Part shown: one piece after another, positions 34,558 through 42,774 of the stretch
Layout of the letters: every line of letters begins with the position of its first letter
Numbering within the stretch: position 1 is the stretch's first letter
NCBI RefSeq assembly: GCF_001662485.1
Contig: NZ_JMTM01000011.1
Coordinates: forward strand, 1-43,898
Source of the DNA: Flavobacterium succinicans
Lineage (GTDB): Bacteria; Bacteroidota; Bacteroidia; Flavobacteriales; Flavobacteriaceae
Length of the DNA: 43,898 nucleotides
Direction of reading: 5' to 3'
Program-made: the position numbers and the translations under genes
Notes under the pieces: generated by a model
What the model was told of the DNA's origin: nothing
What the model saw: the letters and a program-made list of their open reading frames with translations, nothing else
Database searches by the model: none

Positions 34558-35676
34558 ATGAAATTTATAGTATCGAGTTCGTACTTATTAAAACAATTGC
34601 AAGTTTTAGGTAGTGTAATCAATAGTAGCAATACTTTACCTATTTTAGACAACTTTTTATTCGAATTAGACAATAACCAATTGATGGTTTCAGCTTCTGA
34701 TTTAGAAACTACCATGACTGCCTCTTTAGCAATTGATTCCACCAGCAAAGGAAGTGTTGCGGTACCAGCAAAATTACTTTTAGAAATCTTAAAAACGTTT
34801 CCTGAACAACCTTTAACGTTTACTGTAGAAGAAAATAGCACTATAGAAATTAGTTCTAATTCTGGAAAATATGCCTTGGCTTATGCTCCTGGTGATGAAT
34901 TCCCTAAAGCTGTTAGTCTTGATGAACCTTCAGTAACTCTTGTTCCTGCTGATGTTCTAGCAACTGCCATAAGCAAAACTATTTTTGCAGCGGGTAACGA
35001 TGATTTACGTCCGGTAATGTCGGGAGTATTTTTTCAGTTCTCGCCACAAGGATTGATCTTTGTAGCAACAGATGCCCATAAACTAGTAAAATATGCTCGT
35101 ACAGACGTTACCGCCTCTGAAGTAGCAGACTTTATAATGCCCAAAAAACCATTGACTATTTTAAAAAGTATTCTTTCTACATCGGATGCTGAAGTAAAAA
35201 TTGAATACAATGATAGCAATGCCACTTTCTCTTTTGACAATTACATTTTAATGTGTCGTTTAATCGACGGAAAATACCCAAATTACGAAGCGGTTATTCC
35301 AAAAGAAAACCCAAACAAATTAATCATCGATCGTACTTTGTTTTTAAGTTCAGTGCGTCGTGTGGCCATTTTTTCTAACAAAACAACACACCAAATTCGC
35401 TTGAAAATTGCTGGTGCCGAATTAAACGTATCTGCTGAAGATATTGATTACTCCAACAAAGCAGAAGAGCGTTTGACTTGTGATTATCAAGGAGACGATA
35501 TGCAAATTGGATACAACTCTCGATTCTTAACCGAAATGTTGACCAACCTTCAATCCGATATGATTATGCTTGAAATGTCTTTACCAAATCGCGCTGGGAT
35601 TTTAACCCCAGTAGATGGTTTAGAAGAAGGCGAAACCGTTACCATGCTTGTAATGCCGGTTATGCTTAATAGCTAA
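34558..35676 (+). CDS. dnaN: DNA polymerase III beta subunit (sliding clamp)
   Basis: A 372-residue three-domain beta clamp. Diagnostic stretches are SSNTLPILDNFLFEL, YALAYAPGDEFP, VMSGVFFQFSPQGLIFVATDAHKL and, in domain three, AEERLTCDYQGDDMQIGYNSRFLTEML. The C-terminal hydrophobic end MLVMPVMLNS is the region that forms the partner-binding pocket and matches the usual MPMR-type ending in a modified form. The clamp encircles DNA and holds the polymerase. It lies apart from dnaA and gyrB, as in other Bacteroidota, next to gldG. Confidence 0.97.
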   Translation: MKFIVSSSYLLKQLQVLGSVINSSNTLPILDNFLFELDNNQLMVSASDLETTMTASLAIDSTSKGSVAVPAKLLLEILKTFPEQPLTFTVEENSTIEISSNSGKYALAYAPGDEFPKAVSLDEPSVTLVPADVLATAISKTIFAAGNDDLRPVMSGVFFQFSPQGLIFVATDAHKLVKYARTDVTASEVADFIMPKKPLTILKSILSTSDAEVKIEYNDSNATFSFDNYILMCRLIDGKYPNYEAVIPKENPNKLIIDRTLFLSSVRRVAIFSNKTTHQIRLKIAGAELNVSAEDIDYSNKAEERLTCDYQGDDMQIGYNSRFLTEMLTNLQSDMIMLEMSLPNRAGILTPVDGLEEGETVTMLVMPVMLNS

Positions 35677-35718
35677 TCACTACTATTTTAAACTAACCAA
35701 AATCAATACTATTTCTTG

Positions 35719-35756
35719 AATCCGTAATTCCTAACCAGTTTTGCGGATTTTTTTTG
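35719..35756 (+). terminator. Terminator after dnaN
   Basis: AATCCG (35719-35724) pairs with CGGATT (35744-35749) across a 19-base loop, with weak extra pairing inside, and a run of eight T follows. Confidence 0.55.
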
Positions 35757-35771
35757 GAGCAGAAAGAATGG

Positions 35772-35820
35772 GGATTTTCCAGAAACATCGTCCCGCTCTC
35801 CGCTGCAATCTTTGTTGCTG
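35772..35820 (-). ncRNA. Half copy of the structured intergenic motif (copy C, decayed)
   Basis: Read on the minus strand, the segment has AAAGATTGCAGCGGAGAGCG, which is the 3' half of the motif seen at 17098-17178 (GATATAGTGGACAGC) and 38705-38826. The hairpin and the 5' half are gone, and the unknown gene's flank begins just after. It probably marks an insertion or deletion boundary. Confidence 0.4.
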
Positions 35821-35834
35821 AATAGCCAATTGCC

Positions 35835-36708
35835 AAAATCCGTTGTAGCTGTTACCAGTAGTATTTTATTTTATTTTATTTCAATTGATATAATACGTTT
35901 CTTAAATCTTCTAAAACGAAAACTTTATCAAACTCTGTTTCCATTTCCAATTTCAAGTTTTTGTCCATCTCAAATGAACTATCTCCACTGCTACCTATTA
36001 CTAGCAATAACCATTGAGTATTTATTCCTATTTCTTTATAAGTTGAAATTTTAGCATTTTTCTTTTTGATTGCATTTTCAATAGCTTCTAAAGTAATATT
36101 TTTTTGCCACCAAGCACCCATATTTGCATAAATGTTTTTCTGTGTATGAGGTTGAATAAATAGACTTTCAATTAGTGGGTTTTCAATGAAATTGTTATTA
36201 AGGACATATTCTTTAACAACCTTTTTCACCGTTTCAATTAAATACTCTTTTTCGCTCAGTTTAAAATTTGCGTAAGGTTCGATGTAACAGCTAGCAAGAA
36301 AGTTTGGTAATTCTCTATCTTCTTTCAATTCAATTTCGGCCAATGAAAAAATATTTTCAAAAAAACCTTCTCTTTCTTTCGATTTTGATTCAACAATTAT
36401 TTGATGTTCAAGTCCTATTTGGTTATTTCCATCAAATAGAATGAAGTCTGGTTTTTCAGTAACTTCAAGAATCGTTAAGTTATCAAAGAACATTAGAAAT
36501 TTTCCTGTGTGACAAATTTCAAGAGTTTTTTTCTTATCAGGAAACAAATCTAAATGCTCATTAATCAACTTGCCCAAGAGGGCGTAATTTTCGGAAATAG
36601 TTTTGTTGTTTTTTAGCACTTTTGTCATGAATATTACTATTTAACAACGGAATAAAATCCGTTTATACAAAATGAAACATTCCTACGTCAACTGATTAAA
36701 ATCCGTTG
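35835..36708. repeat. Short direct repeats bracketing the unknown gene
   Basis: AAAATCCGTTG occurs at 35835-35845 and again at 36698-36708, with a third near-copy AAAATCCGTTT at 36654-36664 that also forms the hairpin AACGGA-ATAAAA-TCCGTT. The repeats bracket exactly one gene, consistent with a small mobile or cassette-like insertion. Confidence 0.5.
35876..36628 (-). CDS. Unknown protein with a possible PD-(D/E)xK nuclease-like segment
   Basis: A 250-residue protein I cannot assign. Residues 60-80 read KPDFILFDGNNQIGLEHQIIVES, which resembles the metal-binding hairpin of PD-(D/E)xK nucleases (PD61 followed 13 residues later by E74), but the lysine is replaced by glutamine, so this is only a suggestion. 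The C-terminal third, from GAWWQKNITLEAIENAIKKKNAKI, is helical; then INTQWLLLVIGSSGDSS looks like the end of a Rossmann-like sheet. No signal peptide. It stands alone between a decayed RNA motif and the MutS-like gene, bracketed by direct repeats, and is likely accessory. Confidence 0.72.
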   Translation of the reverse strand: MTKVLKNNKTISENYALLGKLINEHLDLFPDKKKTLEICHTGKFLMFFDNLTILEVTEKPDFILFDGNNQIGLEHQIIVESKSKEREGFFENIFSLAEIELKEDRELPNFLASCYIEPYANFKLSEKEYLIETVKKVVKEYVLNNNFIENPLIESLFIQPHTQKNIYANMGAWWQKNITLEAIENAIKKKNAKISTYKEIGINTQWLLLVIGSSGDSSFEMDKNLKLEMETEFDKVFVLEDLRNVLYQLK

Positions 36709-36718
36709 CTACTTAGGA

Positions 36719-38491
36719 CTAGATGACACCCATCTTTTTCATCAAAAAGGTAGCACTCTTGTTTTGGCAAATGCCTTCTCGCAATTGGTAATCGAAATGC
36801 AATTCGTCATTTTTAATTTCGACTTCGAAACATTTATTGGTTAAAATTTGAGGAAATTCATTGGTAGTCAAACACACTTCAATATCGTGGGTCGCAATTG
36901 CTCCAATCGCCTGCTTTGCAATTACTTTTTTGACCACCTCAATCGTTCCACTGCGCTTATCATCGGAATTCGTACCACGTAAAATTTCATCCAATAAAAC
37001 AAAGGCAGGACTTTCGTCCAATCCATCCATAATTTGCTTAAGTCGCTTGATTTCGGCAAAAAAGTAGGATTCACTATCCGATAACGAATCCGATAATCGC
37101 ATCGATACTAATACCGGCAAAGGATGCACATTCGCTTGGGTGGCACAAACAGGCGCTCCCATTCCAGCCAAAACCATATTGATTCCCAAACTTCGCAAAA
37201 AAGTACTTTTGCCTGACATGTTGGAGCCAGTCAAAATCAAGAACGATTGCGGCTGAAAGGCAACAGTATTCCCTACTCTAGTTTCTGGGTTCAATAACGG
37301 ATGACTCAACTTTTCAAAAGCAAATTTATGCTCATTATTTAATGTTGGAAAAGCAAAATCAGGATTGTTGAATGAAAAATTGGCCAAACTATTGAGCATT
37401 TCAAATTCGCCAATTATAGCTAAGCTTTGTTCCAGATTGATAGCGTAATTTTTTTTCCAATTCACAATGGCATTTAAAATGTGAATATTGTACAAAAAGA
37501 AACCATTAAAAAGTATGGCTATCAAGAAATTACTAGTATTATCCATTTTTGAAAACAAATCAGATAATTGCTTCAACTGAAGACTTACTTTGTTATTTTC
37601 ATGAACTAATTGTTGTTGCAAATGATTTGCTTTATAACTGCTGAACTTTTCATTTTCTATTTTTTCAATCAGCAAGCTGTAATTATGGACAATCGAATTG
37701 ATTTCTGATGAATGCGCTGTTTCAGACAAAATCCGTTTTAGAAAGATACCTGCGACTGCTAAATTGACCATAAATAAGAATCCGAAAAACTTAGCTAAAA
37801 CCAAACTAGAGGTCAATCCATAACTTATACCCAAAACCACTAAAACAACTGGCGAAACATAAGCAAAAATTACTGCAAATCTAGACACTGACTCACTATT
37901 GAAAACACTCCATCGCAAGAGCTTTTGATAAATCGCTTCACTGTCCTTACTTACTTTGGCGATAGACAAAAACGTATGACGCCAATCTAATTTTTCACCT
38001 AACTCTTTTGTTGCTTCCTGAATTTCCTCAATTGCTGTAGCCGAATTTACTTTTAACAAATGAGAGGCTAAGATTTGTTTTCCCATGAAAGTCCCTGTGC
38101 GGTTCAAACTTTGGAATAAAGACTGTTGGCCGAAAATATCCAAATCATAAGCATACGGATGATGAAAATCATTGTACTCGATGCCGTCTTCAAAAGGGAT
38201 GTTTTTACGTTCAAGAAAATCAATTTCATCAGCATTTATGGTAACTAAAGCTTGAGCAATATTCTTTTGGTAGGACACACGAGTATGCCAACGCATTAAA
38301 ACAAAAAAAGCGGCAACAGCTAAAGCACCTAAATAGACCCAACTACTGCTATTGTTTTTTTGATAGCCATAAATAGCCAAAATCAATACCAAAACAGACC
38401 CTAAACGCCCAAGACTGATTCGGTTGTAGTGTTGCTGTAGTTGTTTTACCTGAGCTTCATAAAGCGCTTTTTTTTGTATGTAAATTTCCAT
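36719..38491 (-). CDS. Membrane-anchored MutS-family ATPase
   Basis: A 590-residue protein with the MutS C-terminal ATPase: Walker A LTGSNMSGKSTFLRSLG near residue 418-434, FVLLDEILRGTNSDDKRSGT and the ATHD motif. It lacks the mismatch-recognition and connector domains of MutS1. The N-terminal half contains four to five hydrophobic helices (roughly 26-45, 53-72, 215-260 and near 345), so it is a membrane protein and probably not a mismatch repair enzyme. Related proteins occur across Bacteroidota without a known function. I start at the ATG at 38491, because a frame beginning 39 bases further up would run through the promoter box at 38520 to 38513. Confidence 0.88.
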   Translation of the reverse strand: MEIYIQKKALYEAQVKQLQQHYNRISLGRLGSVLVLILAIYGYQKNNSSSWVYLGALAVAAFFVLMRWHTRVSYQKNIAQALVTINADEIDFLERKNIPFEDGIEYNDFHHPYAYDLDIFGQQSLFQSLNRTGTFMGKQILASHLLKVNSATAIEEIQEATKELGEKLDWRHTFLSIAKVSKDSEAIYQKLLRWSVFNSESVSRFAVIFAYVSPVVLVVLGISYGLTSSLVLAKFFGFLFMVNLAVAGIFLKRILSETAHSSEINSIVHNYSLLIEKIENEKFSSYKANHLQQQLVHENNKVSLQLKQLSDLFSKMDNTSNFLIAILFNGFFLYNIHILNAIVNWKKNYAINLEQSLAIIGEFEMLNSLANFSFNNPDFAFPTLNNEHKFAFEKLSHPLLNPETRVGNTVAFQPQSFLILTGSNMSGKSTFLRSLGINMVLAGMGAPVCATQANVHPLPVLVSMRLSDSLSDSESYFFAEIKRLKQIMDGLDESPAFVLLDEILRGTNSDDKRSGTIEVVKKVIAKQAIGAIATHDIEVCLTTNEFPQILTNKCFEVEIKNDELHFDYQLREGICQNKSATFLMKKMGVI

Positions 38492-38512
38492 TGGATTCTT
38501 TAGTGTGAAAAG

Positions 38513-38520
38513 CAAATATA
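38513..38520 (-). promoter_or_regulatory. -7 promoter box for the MutS-like gene
   Basis: CAAATATA on the plus strand reads TATATTTG on the minus strand, 21 bases before the ATG. Confidence 0.5.
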
Positions 38521-38546
38521 AGTGTTTCAAAACTTATGGAAGAAGA

Positions 38547-38650
38547 AAAAAACAGACACAGATTACACAGATTAACACAGATTAATCTTTGTGTGCTTCG
38601 CTGTGAAAAAAAACAGACACAGATTGCACAGATTGACATAGATTTATCTT
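38547..38650. repeat. Two copies of an ACACAGATT dispersed repeat
   Basis: The string CAGACACAGATT followed by further CACAGATT and AGATT units occurs twice (about 38552-38590 and 38615-38650), each ending in an ATCTTT stretch. It is a known-looking simple repeat of Bacteroidota intergenic DNA; no coding or regulatory role is apparent. Confidence 0.65.
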
Positions 38651-38704
38651 TATGGCTTTGTGGCAAAAAAAGCTTCGAATTATAGTAATCAATCGTGTAG
38701 AGGT

Positions 38705-38826
38705 ATGCGTGAGGGATTGTAGTGGAGCTCTTTTTTTATCCCTTTTTTTTAAGGGATAAAAAAAAGCGGGAACGTAAAGCCCGACCCGACCTAATGAGCT
38801 TGTCGAAGTATCGGGAGGGGCACGCC
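38705..38826 (+). ncRNA. Structured flavobacterial intergenic RNA motif, copy B
   Basis: The element has outer pairing GCGTG (38707-38711) with CACGC (38821-38825), an inner hairpin TTTTTTTATCCCTT (38731-38744) with AAGGGATAAAAAAA (38751-38764), and a third hairpin CCCGA (38785-38789) with TCGGG (38811-38815). The sequence between is GGGATTGTAGTGGAGC and GCGGGAACGTAAAGCCCGAC, which I have seen repeatedly in Flavobacterium intergenic DNA. It shares the AGTGGA-type core with copy A and may be the same or a sister class. It lies between two minus-strand genes, 48 bases beyond the stop of the universal stress gene. Confidence 0.6.
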
Positions 38827-38873
38827 CAAATTTAAATACTTTCTCTTAACTATACTTTTGTTTGTTTTTTAGG

Positions 38874-39713
38874 TTAAAGCGTATCGCTTTGTAGCGCCAA
38901 AATGGGAATCTCGGAATAATCTGAAAATTTTCGGGTGAGACTTGGACTAAATAATTCGACAAAAAAGTTGCGTTTGTAGGTCACCATGGCCAACACATCG
39001 ATGCTTTTTTGAGACACAAAATCAATAATGGTGCCTTGCACATCCTCTAGCGGAATAATCGTAAACTGAACCGGTTCGCTGGCGAAATGAGTTTCCCATT
39101 CTTTGATGGTTTCTGGTTTCACATCGGATTGATTGGTTTTTACGTACAAGCATTTTACTTGTGCTTTCGTTTTTTTGGCAATGCTACAAACCAATTCTAA
39201 GGCTTTTTTATCTTTTTCTCTAAACTTGGTGGTAAAACCAATGGTTTTTATTTTTTGATACGCTGCTGTGATCGGAACGCTCAGTACAGGTACTGAAACG
39301 GCTGACAAAACCGAGCCTGTATTGGTACCAACAAAAAAGGTTTCCCAACCCGTAGCTCCGGCGGTTCCCATGACTACAAAATTGATATTTTCTTCTTTGA
39401 TTGCTTTTTTAATATTGCTAACCAAATCTCCATCCATCAAACGATGGCTGATTTTGACTTTTTCCAAACCTTCTTTTTCTGCTATCGCTCTCAGTTTGGG
39501 AATTTCGTCTTTGAACGCATCAAATTCAGCCAATTGCAACGATTCATATATCATATAGTAATTGTCAGGCGTAAACTGACTATCTACTATAGGGAGTTGA
39601 AAAGTGTGCAATAGGACTAATTCTCCATTGACTACATCAGCCAAATGCAACGCATGAACAAAAGCGTTGGTAGCCACTTCTGAGAAATCCGTTGGAAATA
39701 ATATCTTTTTCAT
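38874..39713 (-). CDS. Tandem universal stress protein
   Basis: A 279-residue protein with two Usp domains. The first (about 1-145) has the ATP-binding pattern VVMGTAGATG, then VGTNTGSVL and VPVLSVP. The second (about 150-279) has lost the glycine-rich motif; it reads DVLAMVTYKRNFFVELFSPSLTRKFS, so it probably does not bind ATP and may serve for dimerisation. Such tandem Usp proteins are common in Bacteroidota and respond to growth arrest or oxidative stress. It stands alone; I did not find a clear -7 box. Confidence 0.92.
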   Translation of the reverse strand: MKKILFPTDFSEVATNAFVHALHLADVVNGELVLLHTFQLPIVDSQFTPDNYYMIYESLQLAEFDAFKDEIPKLRAIAEKEGLEKVKISHRLMDGDLVSNIKKAIKEENINFVVMGTAGATGWETFFVGTNTGSVLSAVSVPVLSVPITAAYQKIKTIGFTTKFREKDKKALELVCSIAKKTKAQVKCLYVKTNQSDVKPETIKEWETHFASEPVQFTIIPLEDVQGTIIDFVSQKSIDVLAMVTYKRNFFVELFSPSLTRKFSDYSEIPILALQSDTL

Positions 39714-39858
39714 AGTAACTATAGTTTTAAGATTTATCGTTTAAATGTTGTTTAAATTTAAGAAACGTTTAATCCAATTCAACTGATATTTGTCAGTTTA
39801 CCATATATTTAACTATAAGATAATCCTTTGATAACAAGTTGTGATTCGCAAAAGGAAA

Positions 39859-39888
39859 TTGCAAAGCCAATACTTTTGCTTACTTTTG
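39859..39888 (+). promoter_or_regulatory. Promoter of mnmE
   Basis: TTG (39859-39861), a 19-base spacer and TACTTTTG (39881-39888) fit TTG-N17-23-TAnnTTTG exactly; a second TACTTTTG box lies ten bases upstream at 39871-39878. The leader would be about 15 bases. Confidence 0.65.
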
Positions 39889-39908
39889 CAGGCAAATAGA
39901 CACCTCCC

Positions 39909-41309
39909 ATGATTCCAAACGATTCTATAGTTGCTTTAGCTACTCCCTCGGGCGCTGGAGCCATTGCCATCCTTCGTATTTCTGGTCAAGATGCCATTAA
40001 AATTGGCAATTCTGTTTTTCGTTCGATCAAAAACAAAGATTTGACTGCCCAAAAAACGCATACTTTGCATTTGGGACATATCGTGGATGGTGAGAAAACA
40101 TTGGATCAAGTATTGGTTTCTATTTTTAAAGGGCCAAATTCTTATACGGGAGAAAATACTATCGAAATTTCCTGTCATGGTTCAACCTATATTCAGCAAC
40201 AAATTATTCAATTGCTGTTGCGTAAAGGTTGTAGAATGGCTGATGCGGGTGAATTTACGCTAAGAGCCTTTTTGAATGGAAAATTGGATTTGTCCCAAGC
40301 CGAGGCCGTTGCCGATTTGATTTCGTCGGACAACGAAGCGAGTCATCAAATTGCGATGCAGCAGATGCGTGGAGGTTTCTCGAACGAAATTGCCAAATTA
40401 AGAGAAGAACTATTAAATTTTGCCTCGCTTATCGAACTCGAATTGGATTTTGCCGAAGAAGATGTAGAATTTGCTGATAGAACACAATTTCACGAATTGG
40501 TCAACCGAATTGAATTTGTATTGAAACGCCTTATTGATTCTTTTGCCGTGGGAAATGTAATCAAAAACGGAATTCCAGTGGCTATTGTAGGCGAACCCAA
40601 TGTGGGAAAATCGACTTTATTGAATGCTTTACTAAACGAAGAACGCGCTATCGTTTCGGAAATTGCGGGAACTACGCGTGACACCATCGAAGACGAATTG
40701 GTGATTGGCGGTATTGGCTTCCGATTTATTGACACGGCTGGTATTCGAGAGACCAAAGATTATGTTGAAAGCATTGGCATCCAAAAGACTTTTGAAAAAA
40801 TTGAGCAAGCACAGGTCGTTATCTTTTTGTTTGATGGTTTAAAGTTTAAAGTTTCAGGTTTTGACTATATCACCGAAATTGAAAAAGTAAAAAACAAATA
40901 CCCATTAAAACCAATTCTCGTTGTCGTAAATAAAATTGATTTGTTAGCTGAAAATGAAATGGTAAGTATCAACAATCAACTTGAAACATTAAACCTTAAA
41001 CTTTTAAAAATTTCAGCCAAAAACAAAGAAGGCATCGAGGATTTAAAAAACCAATTGCTTTCGTTTGTGAACACTGGAGCGCTACGCAACAACGAAACGA
41101 TAGTTACCAATACAAGACACTATGATTCGTTGTTAAAAGCCTTAGAAGAAATACAAAAAGTAAAATTTGGGCTAGAAACCAATTTATCCAGTGATTTAAT
41201 GGCTCTAGATATTCGGGAAGCTTTGTACCAATTCGGATTGATAACTGGGCAGGTTACGAATGATGAATTGTTGGGGAATATTTTTGCTAATTTTTGTATT
41301 GGGAAATAA
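39909..41309 (+). CDS. mnmE: tRNA modification GTPase MnmE
   Basis: The GTPase that, with MnmG, makes the cmnm5 modification at uridine 34 of tRNAs; 466 residues. The N-terminal folate-binding domain includes STYIQQQIIQLLLRKGCRMADAGEFTLRAF. The GTPase domain has G1 GEPNVGKS at 228-235, G2 TTRDT, G3 DTAG near 275 and G4 NKID. The C-terminus ends FCIGK, with the conserved cysteine. The stretch between G3 and G4 (about 309-318, KFKVSGF) is encoded by GTTTAAAGTTTAAAGTTTCAG, so a simple repeat seems to have inserted in frame in a surface loop. Confidence 0.96.
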   Translation: MIPNDSIVALATPSGAGAIAILRISGQDAIKIGNSVFRSIKNKDLTAQKTHTLHLGHIVDGEKTLDQVLVSIFKGPNSYTGENTIEISCHGSTYIQQQIIQLLLRKGCRMADAGEFTLRAFLNGKLDLSQAEAVADLISSDNEASHQIAMQQMRGGFSNEIAKLREELLNFASLIELELDFAEEDVEFADRTQFHELVNRIEFVLKRLIDSFAVGNVIKNGIPVAIVGEPNVGKSTLLNALLNEERAIVSEIAGTTRDTIEDELVIGGIGFRFIDTAGIRETKDYVESIGIQKTFEKIEQAQVVIFLFDGLKFKVSGFDYITEIEKVKNKYPLKPILVVVNKIDLLAENEMVSINNQLETLNLKLLKISAKNKEGIEDLKNQLLSFVNTGALRNNETIVTNTRHYDSLLKALEEIQKVKFGLETNLSSDLMALDIREALYQFGLITGQVTNDELLGNIFANFCIGK

Positions 41310-41669
<360 letters not shown>

Positions 41670-41738
41670 TGACAAGGATTTACGGGCAGGCTATTCACTG
41701 CAAGGCCACAGATCTTAAGCTGTAAAATACATAGAAGA

Positions 41739-42230
41739 TTATTCCTCATCTCCAAAAAAATCATTGGGATCAAAGGGAATATCTTCATCTGGGTCTTTAT
41801 CATGTGCGCTTACTCCTGGAGGGTTAAACAAGCCCCAATCGTCCTTGATGTAATTCCATGGATCAAAATTTTCTACCCAATCGATGTAAAGCAACCGAAA
41901 TTCTTCGATTGTATTTCGTAGCAATTCGATATAATCTTTATCCTTAATTGAGTCGTCGAATCGTAAACTACCGGCTTGCACATACAATTCTCTTGCAGCT
42001 TTGCGGATTAGCGTTGCATTTTCCATTTTCAAATCGTACAAATCAATGCCTTGTGCACCCGCGATTTTAGCAAGTAGTAACAAGGCATTTTCCATCATGT
42101 AGCGCACGGTGGTTTCCTGTAAAAACTCATTTTCAGCGGGTACAATTGCTACTAATCCCATGGTTATTTTTAAAATTTGCTCTGCTTTTTGGTATAAAGG
42201 CATTTGCTGTAATTCCTCGCGATTTGACAT
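41739..42230 (-). CDS. Unknown helical protein, four-helix-bundle-like
   Basis: A 163-residue protein. The first 130 residues are four amphipathic helices (beginning MPLYQKAEQILKITMGLVAIVP and including DLKMENATLIRKAARELYVQAGSL), an arrangement resembling the four-helix-bundle proteins (S23 or Avd type) of bacteria. The C-terminal 35 residues are acidic and proline-containing (DKDPDEDIPFDPNDFFGDEE). It starts 11 bases after the stop of the next gene and is probably cotranscribed with it. No reverse transcriptase or variable-repeat array is nearby, so a diversity-generating role is not supported. Confidence 0.72.
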   Translation of the reverse strand: MSNREELQQMPLYQKAEQILKITMGLVAIVPAENEFLQETTVRYMMENALLLLAKIAGAQGIDLYDLKMENATLIRKAARELYVQAGSLRFDDSIKDKDYIELLRNTIEEFRLLYIDWVENFDPWNYIKDDWGLFNPPGVSAHDKDPDEDIPFDPNDFFGDEE

Positions 42231-42241
42231 CTTTTTTTTAT

Positions 42242-42574
42242 TTAATGATCATCATCGAAGAGAGGTTTAGTACTCAAATCTTGTACCCAATCAGAAATTT
42301 CAAAACTAAACCATTCGCAAAAGGTTTTGAAATCTCTTTTTTGTGGCCAATCCTGTTCGTCTGTCCAAATACTATCTAATTCTTCTATAAAAATTTGCTT
42401 GAAATATTTTTTTAAGTGTTTTTCGGCATCTTCAAAATCTGGATTGGTGAGATAGGTATGTGATTCGCCTAGTACACTTATTTTCATTGGAAATTCTGGA
42501 GCAAGCGCATTCGCCCAATCTACAAAAGGTTGTTTTGGTGTAATTGTAATAGCACTTCTATTTAATATTTCCAT
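42242..42574 (-). CDS. Unknown small acidic protein paired with the helical protein
   Basis: A 110-residue acidic, tryptophan-rich protein (MEILNRSAITITPKQPFVDWAN at the start, EQDWPQKRDFKTFCEWFSFEISDWVQDL later). I recall homologues widespread in Bacteroidota with no described function. Its ATG lies three bases past the stop codon of the hsdS remnant, so the remnant now forms its leader, and it is followed 11 bases later by the helical protein gene. Confidence 0.72.
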   Translation of the reverse strand: MEILNRSAITITPKQPFVDWANALAPEFPMKISVLGESHTYLTNPDFEDAEKHLKKYFKQIFIEELDSIWTDEQDWPQKRDFKTFCEWFSFEISDWVQDLSTKPLFDDDH

Positions 42575-42577
42575 ATT

Positions 42578-42703
42578 TTACTTTTTATAATTTTCTCCTT
42601 CCTCCGCAACCATCCTCAACTTGCGATCCTCAACCTCATAACCGCCCACACTCACCTGCCCATTCATTAACATAGGTAATAACCTATCCCGAAGCGAAGA
42701 GAT
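42578..42703 (-). pseudogene. hsdS: C-terminal remnant of a type I restriction specificity subunit (hsdS)
   Basis: On the minus strand 41 codons are open from 42703 to the stop at 42578. They read ISSLRDRLLPMLMNGQVSVG and continue to EGENYKK. The block LRDxLLPMLMNGQV is the conserved end of the HsdS specificity subunit of type I restriction-modification systems. The frame is closed upstream by a stop at 42706; a fragment FEKTN in another frame just upstream fits the expected preceding sequence, suggesting a deletion or frameshift. The rest of the gene, and hsdM and hsdR, are absent. It is too short to be functional. Confidence 0.8.
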
Positions 42704-42774
42704 TTATTAGTTTTCTCAAACATAATCATAAAAACACACTTAAACAATCATTAAATTTAGTGATGTTGCTGTTG

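Noticed and set aside
36638..36664. Integron attC-like site (ATTTAAC near AACGGA-TCCGTT hairpin)
   Set aside because: Core-like heptamers occur by chance in AT-rich DNA, no integrase is in the window and only one hairpin is seen; kept only as a direct-repeat observation.
38705..38826. Riboswitch in front of the MutS-like or universal stress gene
   Set aside because: The element reads on the strand opposite to both genes and lies beyond the stop of one and upstream of neither start in the right orientation.
41739..42230. Accessory protein of a diversity-generating retroelement (Avd-like bundle)
   Set aside because: There is no reverse transcriptase, template repeat or variable repeat nearby, and four-helix bundles are common.
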